From assembly GCA_030748955.1 (NCBI GenBank), contig JASMKZ010000001.1, positions 62,001 through 126,000 on the forward strand: a stretch of 64,000 bases of DNA, in the 5' to 3' direction. A model generated the notes under the pieces. The model was not told the DNA's origin. It was given only the letters and a program-made list of their open reading frames with translations, and made no database searches. This DNA is from Fidelibacterota bacterium. Lineage in GTDB: Bacteria > Fidelibacterota > Marinisomatia > SCGC-AAA003-L08 > D37C17. Positions 19,478-28,590 of this stretch are shown here, one piece after another. Position numbers and translations under genes: made by a program. Positions within the stretch are counted from its first letter, which is position 1. Each line of letters starts with the position of its first letter.

Positions 19478-19507
19478 ATTAATAGCTTAATATAACTGTT
19501 TAACAAA

Positions 19508-20692
19508 TTAATTAATGACCTGATATTTTTTCCCAATTTTTACAAAAGCGGCAATAGCTTTATTTAATTGTTCATCAGAATGAGCTGCACTGATCTGCAC
19601 TCTGATTCTGGCTTCCCCCTTAGGTACCACAGGGAATGAAAATCCAATTACATAAATACCCTCATCCAACATGTCGTTAGCGATATCTTGAGCTAGTTTG
19701 GCATCACCCAACATAATGGGCACAATAGGATGAATACCAGGTTTTATTTCAAAACCTGCCGCAGTCATTTTTTCTCGAAAATATATTGTACTATTTTCCA
19801 ATTTATCTCGAATTTTGGTAGTTTTAGATAACATATTCAACACAGCAATAGAAGCGGAAACAATAGCTGGTGCAACTGTATTACTAAAAAGATAGGGGCG
19901 TGATCTCTGGCGTAGAATATCAATTATTTCCTCCCTGCCGGAAGTAAACCCTCCGGAAGCACCGCCTAAAGCTTTGCCTAATGTTGAGGTAATAATATCA
20001 ACTCTGCCCATGACATCGCAATGTTCAATAGACCCTCGGCCAGTTTTACCAAAAAATCCAGTAGCGTGAGAATCATCCACCATTACCAAGGCATTGTATT
20101 TTTCTGCCAGATCACAAATACTTTCCAGTTTAGCTACAAATCCATCCATTGAAAATATACCATCAGTAGCAATGAGTCGGGTTCGTGCATTCTGTGTCTT
20201 AATTAGAATGCTTTCCAGCCCTGTCATATCTGAATTGGGGTAGCGGTATCGCTGGGCCTTACACAAGCGAATGCCATCTATAATAGAAGCATGGTTTAGA
20301 GCATCGGAAATTATGGCATCCTCTGGCCCCAATAATGTTTCAAAAAGTCCGCCATTAGCATCAAAACATGAGGTATATAAAATGGTATCATCCGTTTGTA
20401 AAAAAGTGGAAACTTTTTCCTCTAACTGTTTATGGATGGATTGAGTGCCACAAATAAACCGTACAGAGCTGAGCCCAAAGCCCCACTTTTCTACGCCATC
20501 TTTAGCCGCCTGAATGAGCTGTGGATGATTGGCTAATCCCAAATAATTATTGGCACAAAAATTCAAAACTTGATTTTCTTTTACTGTGATTTCAGCTTGC
20601 TGTTGAGATTCAATAATACGTTCCTGCTTATACAGTCCGTCTTCTTTTATGCTGGTGATTTCATCTTGTAATCTATTTTGAATCGTATTCAA
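19508..20692 (-). CDS. kbl: 2-amino-3-ketobutyrate CoA ligase (glycine C-acetyltransferase)
   Basis: PLP enzyme of the alpha-oxoamine synthase family, splitting 2-amino-3-ketobutyrate with CoA into glycine and acetyl-CoA. Marks are [13 protein letters not shown] near the N-terminus, [10 protein letters not shown] for the cofactor-pyridine Asp/His region, and the PLP lysine in [13 protein letters not shown]. The 394 aa length and C-terminal [15 protein letters not shown] are typical. Its gene starts 12 nt after the tdh-like gene, giving a two-step threonine degradation operon. Confidence 0.95.
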   Translation of the reverse strand: MNTIQNRLQDEITSIKEDGLYKQERIIESQQQAEITVKENQVLNFCANNYLGLANHPQLIQAAKDGVEKWGFGLSSVRFICGTQSIHKQLEEKVSTFLQTDDTILYTSCFDANGGLFETLLGPEDAIISDALNHASIIDGIRLCKAQRYRYPNSDMTGLESILIKTQNARTRLIATDGIFSMDGFVAKLESICDLAEKYNALVMVDDSHATGFFGKTGRGSIEHCDVMGRVDIITSTLGKALGGASGGFTSGREEIIDILRQRSRPYLFSNTVAPAIVSASIAVLNMLSKTTKIRDKLENSTIYFREKMTAAGFEIKPGIHPIVPIMLGDAKLAQDIANDMLDEGIYVIGFSFPVVPKGEARIRVQISAAHSDEQLNKAIAAFVKIGKKYQVIN

Positions 20693-20704
20693 TTTTACTC
20701 CAAT

Positions 20705-21724
20705 TTAATTTTTATACATTTGTTGTAAATCTGGAATGAGATAGTCTTTCATACCTAAATCCAAATTAAAGGCTGGGGCCCAGTTCCAATCATTTTTTGC
20801 CATGCTGTCATCAGTATCCGCCGGCCAGCTATCCACCATTTTCTGGCGTTTTTCTGATATTTCATAATCTATTTGGGCTTTTGGGTAATGCTCTAAAACC
20901 TTTTGCCTGAATTCTTCAGCCGTTGGTGAGAAGGATCTGATATTATAGACAGTTCTTGATATATTGTCCTTTGGTGCAGACATTAAATGGGTGATTGCCT
21001 GGATGGCATCGGGCATAGTCATAAATGGAATCTGCGTGTCCTCCCGAACAAAGCATTTATAAGATTTTCCCTTGGCAGCGGCATGGAGCATTTCAGGAAT
21101 GTAGTCGGATGTTCCCCCGGCGGGAATCGTTTTTGAAGATATAATTCCTGGAAAGCGAATAGAACGAAAATCAATATAACGATGATGTAGTTCTGCACCC
21201 AACCGTTGATAATTATTGGTGTAGTAATTTCCTAAATGCTCACAATAAAGTTTATTACAGCCGTATATAGTGGACGGATTTCTAAAGCTATCCTCTTTTA
21301 TAGCCCCGGAGCTGTTTTTCTCATCTAAGCCTGAAAAACCGTAAACTGCAATAGAGCTGGGAAAGAAAAATTTCACAGACCTTCCTTGAGATCGACCCTG
21401 TTCAAGTGCCAAATTAAGCAGGTTTAGTGTACCGCCAACATTTACATCATGTGCTGACTGGGGGGAAAATTCTGCCCGGGTTGATAAAATGGCTGCCAAA
21501 TGATAAATTGTGTCAAATTCATATTCGCCGTTTAACTGCTCAATCAGACTTTGATCTAGTATATTGCCCATGAGCTCTTCATTTACTAATGCCGATATAG
21601 AGCCATCTAATGGATTCAAATCTAATGCTACAATATTTACATTATTTTTCTGATGTAATGCACCAATGAGTCCATGACCCATTTCACCATTAGCCCCCGT
21701 TATTAAAATGGCTGATTTTCTCAT
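20705..21724 (-). CDS. tdh: SDR-type L-threonine 3-dehydrogenase
   Basis: NAD-dependent oxidation of threonine to 2-amino-3-ketobutyrate is inferred for this extended short-chain dehydrogenase. It shows the Rossmann motif ITGANGEMGHGL at residue 7, the catalytic YGCNK (Y-x3-K) and the sequence FRSIRFPGII seen in the SDR-type Tdh of eukaryotes and Bacteroidetes, unlike the zinc-dependent E. coli Tdh. The 339 aa length fits. Direct adjacency to kbl, whose substrate is the product of this enzyme, is strong support. Confidence 0.88.
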   Translation of the reverse strand: MRKSAILITGANGEMGHGLIGALHQKNNVNIVALDLNPLDGSISALVNEELMGNILDQSLIEQLNGEYEFDTIYHLAAILSTRAEFSPQSAHDVNVGGTLNLLNLALEQGRSQGRSVKFFFPSSIAVYGFSGLDEKNSSGAIKEDSFRNPSTIYGCNKLYCEHLGNYYTNNYQRLGAELHHRYIDFRSIRFPGIISSKTIPAGGTSDYIPEMLHAAAKGKSYKCFVREDTQIPFMTMPDAIQAITHLMSAPKDNISRTVYNIRSFSPTAEEFRQKVLEHYPKAQIDYEISEKRQKMVDSWPADTDDSMAKNDWNWAPAFNLDLGMKDYLIPDLQQMYKN

Positions 21725-21822
21725 AAACTGTTCCTTATTTCATAATTGTTGAAGGATGTAATTTACATAGTTTACAATCATTCACCCTTGGTTTGCATCT
21801 TTATAGATCAATAATTTTTCCC

Positions 21823-22704
21823 ATGAATAGAATGATCATCGTTACCCTTCTGCTTTTAATTTTTAATTCTTGTGCAGAAAATAAAAATATTACTACCTCT
21901 GGTAATTCTATTCAGTTTGGAACTGAATCTACTCTTGATATTGTTACATGGAATATTCAATATTTCCCCAAAAATAATTTCACTGTAGACTATCTTGCAG
22001 AATTAATTGATTCAATGAATGTAGATATTATTGCTATGCAAGAAATTTGGGGTGATGGGGCTTCAAATAGTTTTGATAATTTAAAGAATCAATTAGATGG
22101 TTGGAATGGTTATAGAAAATCATCAGGCCTTGCTTATTTATATAAAATCGAAATAGTTATAAATGATATATATGAAATAAATAATTTGAATGAAATTATT
22201 CGGACGCCATATTTATTATCTATAAATTGGAATGGACAGGATATATATATCATAAATAATCATTTCAAGGCTTTTGGCGGAGCGGAAAACGAAGCGGAGC
22301 GAAAAATTGCATCAGAAAAAATAGAAAATTATATCAAAGAATATTTAGAAGACTTAAATGTAATTGTTCTTGGAGACTTAAATGATGAACTCAATGATGA
22401 AGAAAGTATAAATGTATTCCAAAATTTTATTATTGATAGTACAAATTATAAATTTGTTGATATGGATATAGCCTATGGTTCTAGTGACAATTTTTCTTGG
22501 CCAGGCTGGCACCAAAATACATATAATTCAGCCCATTTTGATCATATACTTATTACCAATGAACTGTTTGATGAATTTAAAAATGAGGGTTCTTCTGTAC
22601 AGACCATTCGCATAGAAGAATACTTTGATAATGGCTGGAGCGAATATGAAAATTATATTTCTGACCACCGCCCAGTTGGATTGCGATTAAAGTTCTCTCA
22701 ATAA
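21823..22704 (+). CDS. Endonuclease/exonuclease/phosphatase-family lipoprotein
   Basis: The EEP fold is recognised from VTWNIQYF (metal-site Asn), IIAMQEIW (Glu), NNHFKAFG, the GDLND motif and the C-terminal SDHRP. It begins with a lipoprotein signal, Cys17 in LIFNSCAEN, so it is likely anchored in the cell envelope. An upstream TTG (21793) adds ten residues before this signal; the ATG at 21823 is preferred because it puts the signal at the N-terminus. Possible activities include phosphodiester or nuclease cleavage of extracellular DNA or phospholipid headgroups; the sequence does not decide. Confidence 0.8.
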   Translation: MNRMIIVTLLLLIFNSCAENKNITTSGNSIQFGTESTLDIVTWNIQYFPKNNFTVDYLAELIDSMNVDIIAMQEIWGDGASNSFDNLKNQLDGWNGYRKSSGLAYLYKIEIVINDIYEINNLNEIIRTPYLLSINWNGQDIYIINNHFKAFGGAENEAERKIASEKIENYIKEYLEDLNVIVLGDLNDELNDEESINVFQNFIIDSTNYKFVDMDIAYGSSDNFSWPGWHQNTYNSAHFDHILITNELFDEFKNEGSSVQTIRIEEYFDNGWSEYENYISDHRPVGLRLKFSQ

Positions 22705-22806
22705 TTAATATTTAATTTATGGACAACTCATAATGATATATTTTTCATCTATCTAGTAATTCACTAAATTCTACATCAAATAAACATCAAAATATAAGGA
22801 TTTCAA

Positions 22807-24279
22807 TTGTCAAAAGGAGTAACCCCAAAAAGTAAAGATTATGCCCGTTGGTACACGGATGTAATAACAAAAGCAGAAATGGCAGATTATGGACCTGTAA
22901 AAGGAACCATGGTCATTCGACCCTACGGTTTTGGTGTATGGGAAAGTATAAAAGAATCTTTTGATAAACGGTTTAAGGAGACGGGTCATGTAAATGCCTA
23001 TTTCCCATTATTTATACCCAAATCTTTTTTATCAAAAGAAGCGGATCATATAGAAGGATTTGCCAAGGAATGTGCAGTAGTGACACATTCTAGATTGAAA
23101 TCATCACCGGACGGAGAAGGTGTGGTTGTTGACCCCGATTCAAAATTAGAGGAAGAGATAATTGTGCGCCCCACTTCTGAAACAGTGATTTGGTCCATGT
23201 ATAAAAAGTGGATTAATTCATACCGCGATCTTCCCATTCTTATTAACCAATGGGCCAATGTAGTACGCTGGGAAATGCGCACCCGTTTGTTTCTGCGAAC
23301 AAGCGAATTTTTATGGCAGGAAGGACATACTGCCCATGCAACTGAGCAAGAAGCCCGGGAAGAAAGCAAGCAAATGCTGGATATTTATCAGGAAGTGTTG
23401 GAGGAAGTTTTAGCCATCCCTGTATTAACAGGATTGAAATCAGAAGCCGAACGTTTTGCCGGAGCGGTGGATACTTATTGTATAGAAGCTATGATGGGTG
23501 ATAAAAAAGCGTTACAAGCAGGAACATCTCATTATCTGGGTCAAAATTTTGCCAAAGCATTTGATGTAAAATTCCAGACTGAAAATAATAAAGAGGAGCT
23601 GGTTTATGCTACAAGCTGGGGAGTCAGCACACGGTTGGTAGGAGCGCTTATTATGGTGCATGGTGATGATAAAGGCTTGCGCTTACCTCCAAAAGTTGCC
23701 CCGGTGCAAATTGTTATTATTCCAATTATCAAGAACGAAAACAGTATGGCAGAGGTTGAAAAATTTCTTAAACCCTTCTTAGCAGAATTAAAAGAAATTG
23801 GTATTCGATTTAAATTGGATGACAGGCAGAATATTTCCCCAGGTTTCAAATTTAATGAATGGGAAATGAAAGGAGCACCTATTCGCGTTGAAGTTGGCCC
23901 CAGAGATATGGAAAGTGGGACGATATTCTGTGCTCGCAGAGATACAGGTGAGAAAACTCCTTATAAAATTGAATCAGCCGCCTCGACTATGAGTCAGCTA
24001 TTAGAAGAAATTCAAAAAAATATGTTTAACCAGGCATTTGAGTTCAGAGAAAAGAATACTTTTTCTACTGATAGCTATGCAGAATTTAAAAATCTAATTG
24101 AGAAAGGCGGGTTCATACGCTGTGGTTGGGATGGCAACCCGGATTCTGAAGCTAAAATTAAAGAGGAAACAAAAGCCACCATCCGATGTATTTTGCTGGA
24201 TGAAAAAATTAAAGAAAAAAATTGTATTTATTCAGGGAATCCCACTAAACATGAGGTAATTTTTGCCCGGGCATATTAA
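22807..24279 (+). CDS. proS: Prolyl-tRNA synthetase, eukaryote/archaea-like type
   Basis: Class II synthetase charging tRNA-Pro. At 490 aa it is the short form without the bacterial INS editing domain, with an N-terminal catalytic core (DYARWYTDVI, IRPYGFGVWE), motif 2 region RWEMRTRLFLRTSEFLWQEG given here in part, and a C-terminal zinc-binding-like domain (CGWDG, TIRC, KNC). The start is TTG at 22807, supported by an AAGGA Shine-Dalgarno 6 nt upstream and by family length. This ProRS type is found in archaea, eukaryotes and scattered bacteria. Confidence 0.95.
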   Translation: MSKGVTPKSKDYARWYTDVITKAEMADYGPVKGTMVIRPYGFGVWESIKESFDKRFKETGHVNAYFPLFIPKSFLSKEADHIEGFAKECAVVTHSRLKSSPDGEGVVVDPDSKLEEEIIVRPTSETVIWSMYKKWINSYRDLPILINQWANVVRWEMRTRLFLRTSEFLWQEGHTAHATEQEAREESKQMLDIYQEVLEEVLAIPVLTGLKSEAERFAGAVDTYCIEAMMGDKKALQAGTSHYLGQNFAKAFDVKFQTENNKEELVYATSWGVSTRLVGALIMVHGDDKGLRLPPKVAPVQIVIIPIIKNENSMAEVEKFLKPFLAELKEIGIRFKLDDRQNISPGFKFNEWEMKGAPIRVEVGPRDMESGTIFCARRDTGEKTPYKIESAASTMSQLLEEIQKNMFNQAFEFREKNTFSTDSYAEFKNLIEKGGFIRCGWDGNPDSEAKIKEETKATIRCILLDEKIKEKNCIYSGNPTKHEVIFARAY

Positions 24280-24310
24280 TTATCCACATTCTTTTTCTAT
24301 TTAATTTTTT

Positions 24311-25078
24311 GTGTTAATTGCTACCAATGCCATTGTACTAAAAAGAATACCATTTAGTGATACCAGTATTATTTGCCGTATGTTTACGGAGAATTGTGGG
24401 AAAGTAAGCATCTTGGCAAAAGGTGTATTAAGGCCAAAAAATATTACTGGAGCATTATTGGAACCAATTAATCATATCCACATTCAATATTATAATAAAT
24501 CAAATAGAGATATTCAGATTTTAAAAGATGCGAGCTTTGTCCAACAATATCCCCAAATAAAAAATAATTTAACTCGAATAATTTTGGGATTAGCTGTTGT
24601 TGAAATTATTGACAGGGCAACTTTAGACTACAATCCTTACTCTGTATTATATCGTCTTGGCTGGAGAGTGCTGGATAAATTAAATGATGCTTCCCAAAAT
24701 TATTGGTTGGTATTTGCATTCTTTTTATATCAATTATCAATTCGACTAGGATTTATGCCAAACCTGAAAAATTGTAGCAAATGCTTTTCGGAAATATTGC
24801 AAGGTAGCATTGATGATTATACCGGCGAATTAGTTTGTACAAAATGTGTAACGCAAAGTCAAATACACTTAGAAAAAAGCAGTTTTGTAACACTTCAAAA
24901 AATAACAGACTTACACCTAGATGATTTAAAATCATTAAAAATTGAGAAAAATAGTATAATTAATCCAATTAGATTTTTAGATTTATTTACATCTTTTCAT
25001 ATTGAAGGGTTAAAGCGGGTGCGCTCTATGGAGATGGTTCGTAAGTTAATTATTGAAGAAAATGATAAATTTGCTTAA
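24311..25078 (+). CDS. recO: DNA repair protein RecO
   Basis: Recombination mediator that helps RecA load on SSB-coated DNA with RecF/RecR. The N-terminal OB fold is clear (AIVLKRIPFSDTSIICRMFTE in part, ILAKGV), and the helical domain carries a CxxC...CxxC zinc module (CSKC and CTKC, about residues 156-180). Length 255 aa is normal. The start is GTG at 24311; no Shine-Dalgarno is evident. The rhomboid gene begins immediately after its stop codon. Confidence 0.92.
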   Translation: MLIATNAIVLKRIPFSDTSIICRMFTENCGKVSILAKGVLRPKNITGALLEPINHIHIQYYNKSNRDIQILKDASFVQQYPQIKNNLTRIILGLAVVEIIDRATLDYNPYSVLYRLGWRVLDKLNDASQNYWLVFAFFLYQLSIRLGFMPNLKNCSKCFSEILQGSIDDYTGELVCTKCVTQSQIHLEKSSFVTLQKITDLHLDDLKSLKIEKNSIINPIRFLDLFTSFHIEGLKRVRSMEMVRKLIIEENDKFA

Positions 25079-25915
25079 ATGAGATATCAATATACAAGTC
25101 CGGGGTTTAGGCAAAGATTTTCCCCACCAACATTTACCATTCCCAATGGGGTGAAATTTCTCGTAATAGTAAATATTATTGTTTTTATTTTAGCCGAACT
25201 TTCCGGACAAAAAAGTATTTTATTTACATCTTTTGGATTGGTCCCCAGTGAAGTATGGACAAATTATAAAGTTTGGCAACTTTTTACCTACCTTTTCATT
25301 CATGGGGGCTTTATCCATATATTTTTTAATATGTTTGTTTTGTGGATGTTCGGGAAAGATTTAGAAATGCAATGGGGGAAAAACCAATTTTTATTTTTTT
25401 ATTTTACGTGTGGAATTGGAGCAGGATTAATTACAGTACTGTTTGGCATTTATTCTATTGTACCCATAGTTGGCGCTAGTGGTGCTGTTTATGGTTTATT
25501 GGTCGCTTATGGATTTACCTATCCTAACAGAATGGTTTATTTATATGGGCTTTTTCCATTAAAAGTAAAATATATGGTACTTGGTCTTGGTGTAATTGCA
25601 TTTATTGCTTTCTTATCTGCCAATCAGTCGAATGTGAGTCATATTACTCATTTATCGGGAATGATTATTGGACTCCTGTTTATTTATTTTAATGTTAATT
25701 GGAAAAATTTAAAAAGGGGGTATTACAAATTACGGTTAAAAAATCTGAAACAAAAGTTGCCCACTAACAATGGGAAAGAAATACTTATGAAAAAAAGGGT
25801 AGATGAAATATTAGATAAATTAAATGAGTCAGGTTGGGAAAGTTTAACTGATCAGGAAGAAAAATATTTAACCCAGGCTAGCAAGGAGCTTTTTGGTGAT
25901 CGCCCACCCAATTAA
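25079..25915 (+). CDS. Rhomboid-family intramembrane serine protease
   Basis: Six-helix-type membrane protease with the catalytic Ser in VGASGAVYGLL and the catalytic His in VSHITHLSG of a later helix; the L1-loop WR-like element is represented by FNMFVLWMFG. The C-terminal 70 residues are cytosolic and charged. The ATG abuts the recO stop (TAAATG) with no gap, so the two are likely coupled. It converges on ychF with one base between stop codons. Substrates are unknown. Confidence 0.9.
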   Translation: MRYQYTSPGFRQRFSPPTFTIPNGVKFLVIVNIIVFILAELSGQKSILFTSFGLVPSEVWTNYKVWQLFTYLFIHGGFIHIFFNMFVLWMFGKDLEMQWGKNQFLFFYFTCGIGAGLITVLFGIYSIVPIVGASGAVYGLLVAYGFTYPNRMVYLYGLFPLKVKYMVLGLGVIAFIAFLSANQSNVSHITHLSGMIIGLLFIYFNVNWKNLKRGYYKLRLKNLKQKLPTNNGKEILMKKRVDEILDKLNESGWESLTDQEEKYLTQASKELFGDRPPN

Positions 25916-25916
25916 A

Positions 25917-27017
25917 TTAGACATTAAATTTAAAAAATATTACATCCCCATCTTGTACAATATATGATTTTCCTTCCTGCCTTATTTTTCCTGCCTCTTT
26001 TAATGCCGCCTCAGACTTAAATTGCATCAATTCAGCGAAGGAATAAATTTCTGCCTTAATAAATCCTCGCTCTATATCTGAATGAATTTCTCCTGCTGCT
26101 TGGAGTGCTGATATTCCTTTGGAGACGGTCCAAGCCCGCACTTCTTTTTCTCCGGCAGTAAAAAATGTTTCCAACCCCAACAAATCATAGCTGGCATGAA
26201 TGAGTTTATCCAATCCAGGTTCATGTAGATTATATTCCTCCAGGAAAAACACACGTTCTTCATCTTGTAAATTTGAAATTTCTGCCTCTAGTTTTCCACA
26301 TAATCGAATGGCAGCATTCCCTCTTTCTTCTGAAAAATCGAATAATTTTTGTAATCCAACGCTTCTTTGTTCAGACATGATTTCATTTTCATCCACATTT
26401 GCTACATATAGGGTGGGCTTATCTGTTAAGAGCGAAAGAGGTTTAATAAGTATACGTTGATCTGAAGTTAATTCAATGTCATGCACCAATATACCCTCAT
26501 TCATTTTAGGTAAGATAATATCTAAAACGAGCAACTCTTTTTTGGCATCTTTGTCTCCAATTCGGGCATTTTTTTGCAGTTTTTCAAACCGCTTGTCAAT
26601 AGAGGTAATGTCTCTGATTAATAGTTCAGTTTCTATAGTTTCAATGTCCCTAACAGGATCTAGACTTTCTTCCACATGGGTGATATTGTTTCCTTCAAAG
26701 GAGCGAACCACATGTAAAATTGCATCTACATCGCGTATGTGAGATAAAAACTGGTTTCCCAGACCCTCCCCTTTGCTTGCCCCACGGACGAGTCCTGCAA
26801 TATCTACAAACTCTACCGTGGCAGGAGTAATGGCTTTTGGATTAAAAATAGTAGATATATCTGCTAATCTTTTATCTGGCACCTCAACAATACCCACATT
26901 TGGATCTATGGTACAAAAGGGGTAATTTTCTGAAGGTATGGCAGATTTGGTGAGTGCATTAAATATGGTTGATTTCCCAACATTGGGCAATCCTACAATT
27001 CCGGCCTTTAATCCCAT
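25917..27017 (-). CDS. ychF: Redox-regulated ATPase/GTPase YchF (Obg family)
   Basis: Universally conserved TRAFAC P-loop protein that binds ribosomes. Motifs are G1 GLPNVGKST at residue 8, G3 region DIAGLVRGASKGEGLG, a coiled-coil insert near 120-200, and the C-terminal TGS domain (EKEVRAWTVSKG to DGDVIFFKFNV). Length 366 aa is typical. It is divergent from the FabL-like gene, with a 127-nt intergenic region that should hold both promoters. Confidence 0.96.
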   Translation of the reverse strand: MGLKAGIVGLPNVGKSTIFNALTKSAIPSENYPFCTIDPNVGIVEVPDKRLADISTIFNPKAITPATVEFVDIAGLVRGASKGEGLGNQFLSHIRDVDAILHVVRSFEGNNITHVEESLDPVRDIETIETELLIRDITSIDKRFEKLQKNARIGDKDAKKELLVLDIILPKMNEGILVHDIELTSDQRILIKPLSLLTDKPTLYVANVDENEIMSEQRSVGLQKLFDFSEERGNAAIRLCGKLEAEISNLQDEERVFFLEEYNLHEPGLDKLIHASYDLLGLETFFTAGEKEVRAWTVSKGISALQAAGEIHSDIERGFIKAEIYSFAELMQFKSEAALKEAGKIRQEGKSYIVQDGDVIFFKFNV

Positions 27018-27144
27018 AGTGAAAATTAAGGAGAATTAAATATTATTTTATTATAATCAATTTTTCATTTGTATGAATTACTTTGAGGTGGCAGAAATAG
27101 GTCATTAAATTTTATAATCTTATTAATCAGGAGATATACAAAAT

Positions 27145-27921
27145 ATGAAAGATTGGGCAGTAATTTTAGGTTCATCAAGCGGGTTTGGGGCGGCAACATG
27201 TAGAGAAATTGCTTCCAAGGGTATTAATATTTATGGAATCCATTTAGATCGGAGGGCAGCCATGGAATCTATAAATTCGTTGGTTAATGAATTAAAAAGC
27301 CATAATGTAGAAGTCCATTTCAGAAACATGAGTGCTACTGATGCTGAAAAGCGTAAAGCAGTCATCGAAGAATTAAAATCAATCGGCAATGTGCGGGTAA
27401 AAATTCTTATGCATTCTTTAGCATTTGGTGCATTAAAACCTGTAATAGATGTGGATGCAGCTAATACACTGCAACAGCGGCAAGTTGAAATGACATTAGA
27501 TGTAATGGCCAGTAGTATCCTTTATTGGTCACAAGAATTATTCCAAGCGGGATTGTTACAAAAAGGTTCCCAAATATTTGCCATGACCAGCTCCGGCGGT
27601 CATAGACAATGGAAAGCTTATGGGGCTGTGTCTGCAGCCAAAGCTAGTTTAGAGTCCTATTGTCGACAATTGGCTTTTGAATTATCTGAATATGGAATTG
27701 CAGCCAATGCTTTGCAGGCTGGAGTTACAGATACACCAGCCTTAAGGAAAATACCTGAAAATGAAAAAATGATAGAACATGCTTTATTGTTAAACCCAGG
27801 CAAACGATTAACGATACCGGAGGATGTAGCACAAACAATTGCTACTCTAGGGTTATCTGAAAATTCGTGGCTGACAGGAAACACCATACGTATAGATGGC
27901 GGAGAGGATATTACGGGGTAG
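27145..27921 (+). CDS. FabL-like enoyl-[acyl-carrier-protein] reductase (SDR family)
   Basis: Short-chain dehydrogenase with cofactor motif GSSSGFG at residue 9. The active-site spacing is Y-x6-K (YGAVSAAK), as in the enoyl-ACP reductases FabI and FabL, rather than the ordinary SDR Y-x3-K, so a role in the last reduction of fatty acid elongation is inferred. The C-terminal half (ALQAGVTDTPALRKIP, TGNTIRIDGGEDI) resembles FabL. Length 258 aa fits. It has an AGGAGA Shine-Dalgarno. Another SDR role is possible. Its 3' end overlaps the convergent TPR lipoprotein gene by 11 nt. Confidence 0.78.
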   Translation: MKDWAVILGSSSGFGAATCREIASKGINIYGIHLDRRAAMESINSLVNELKSHNVEVHFRNMSATDAEKRKAVIEELKSIGNVRVKILMHSLAFGALKPVIDVDAANTLQQRQVEMTLDVMASSILYWSQELFQAGLLQKGSQIFAMTSSGGHRQWKAYGAVSAAKASLESYCRQLAFELSEYGIAANALQAGVTDTPALRKIPENEKMIEHALLLNPGKRLTIPEDVAQTIATLGLSENSWLTGNTIRIDGGEDITG

Positions 27922-28294
27922 TAGTTTTTTGCTTTACAGTTTTTATTGATTCAGCAGGAATTTTATTCTGAATTAACTCCATAACTTTTCTATTGTCATC
28001 TGATGGGAATAACTCAAAGGCTTCCCGAGCCTCTACAGCGGCATCATCATACCAATTCTTTTTTGCATAAGCCACCGCCAGATTGTGGTGAGCCCTTGAT
28101 TTTAACCTGATTTGGGAATAATCCAATTTTTCATTTTGGGAAGAGAGATTATGAATTACAAATTTAAACTCCAGCACAGCCTTTTCTATCATATCCCACT
28201 CGTAATACTGAATACCTCGCTCCATAGCAAGTTCTGAATCACCCTTACATCCAAGGGCGACCATAATCAGCAAAGGGTAAAAATATTTTTTCAA
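27911..28294 (-). CDS. Small TPR-like lipoprotein
   Basis: Encodes 127 aa with a lipoprotein signal ending at Cys16 (MVALGCKG). The mature part contains TPR-like helices (ERGIQYYEWDMIEKAVLEF, HHNLAVAYAKKNWYDDAAVEA shown in part). No catalytic motif is seen; a scaffold role in the envelope is plausible. It lies downstream of the NarL-type regulator on the same strand, about 300 nt away, with one of the 22-nt palindromes in between. Confidence 0.7.
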   Translation of the reverse strand: MKKYFYPLLIMVALGCKGDSELAMERGIQYYEWDMIEKAVLEFKFVIHNLSSQNEKLDYSQIRLKSRAHHNLAVAYAKKNWYDDAAVEAREAFELFPSDDNRKVMELIQNKIPAESIKTVKQKTTTP

Positions 28295-28385
28295 TGTGTA
28301 TATTTTGATTTTATGAATTTAATTTAGTAGGGAAAATTTCCATGCATTGATTCTGTTAAAACAAGCAAAATTATATAATAAAATC

Positions 28386-28430
28386 GAAAAGGCCGAACCC
28401 TTGGGACGGCAAATAGGTTCAGCCTTTTTG
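28386..28430. terminator. Strong bidirectional terminator-like hairpin
   Basis: A 13-bp stem with a single C/A mismatch (arms 28387-28399 and 28416-28428) encloses a 16-nt loop. It is followed by TTTTT on the plus strand and by a TTTT-CGATTTT tract on the minus strand. It can end the leftward response-regulator transcript and rightward readthrough. A second inverted repeat (GTTAACT/AGTTAAC, 28430-28456) directly abuts it. This 295-nt gap otherwise holds no convincing gene. Confidence 0.75.
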
Positions 28431-28512
28431 TTAACTGAAGGAGGAAGGAAGTTAACTAGGCAATATTATATAGCTTTCTTAACACTTGTCAATCAGCAAA
28501 ACACTGATTTTA

Positions 28513-28534
28513 TTTGTAGGATTTTTCTTACAAA
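28513..28534. promoter_or_regulatory. Palindromic candidate operator, copy 2
   Basis: TTTGTAGG, six bases, CTTACAAA: the same 22-nt layout as the site at 29354, with one half-site base different. It lies about 57 nt beyond the regulator stop and about 220 nt before the TPR lipoprotein start. Binding by the neighbouring NarL-type regulator is inference. Confidence 0.45.
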
Positions 28535-28590
28535 TTATTAATCCTCCTTTATAATTCAAAGAACCGTCGAAATTTTTGAATAAAAAAATA

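Noticed and set aside
24282..24290. Perfect DnaA-box consensus TTATCCACA between proS and recO
   Set aside because: A single box in AT-rich sequence is expected by chance; there is no cluster and it is 28 kb from dnaA.
28386..28456. Possible cyclic-di-GMP or other known riboswitch (GGGACGGCAAA in the loop)
   Set aside because: Only a short similarity to the c-di-GMP-I core; the required paired elements are absent and the sequence is not a leader of a gene on the plus strand.
28347..28541. 64-codon frame in the intergenic region
   Set aside because: It runs straight through a 13-bp terminator stem and a palindrome, has no Shine-Dalgarno and no recognisable composition.
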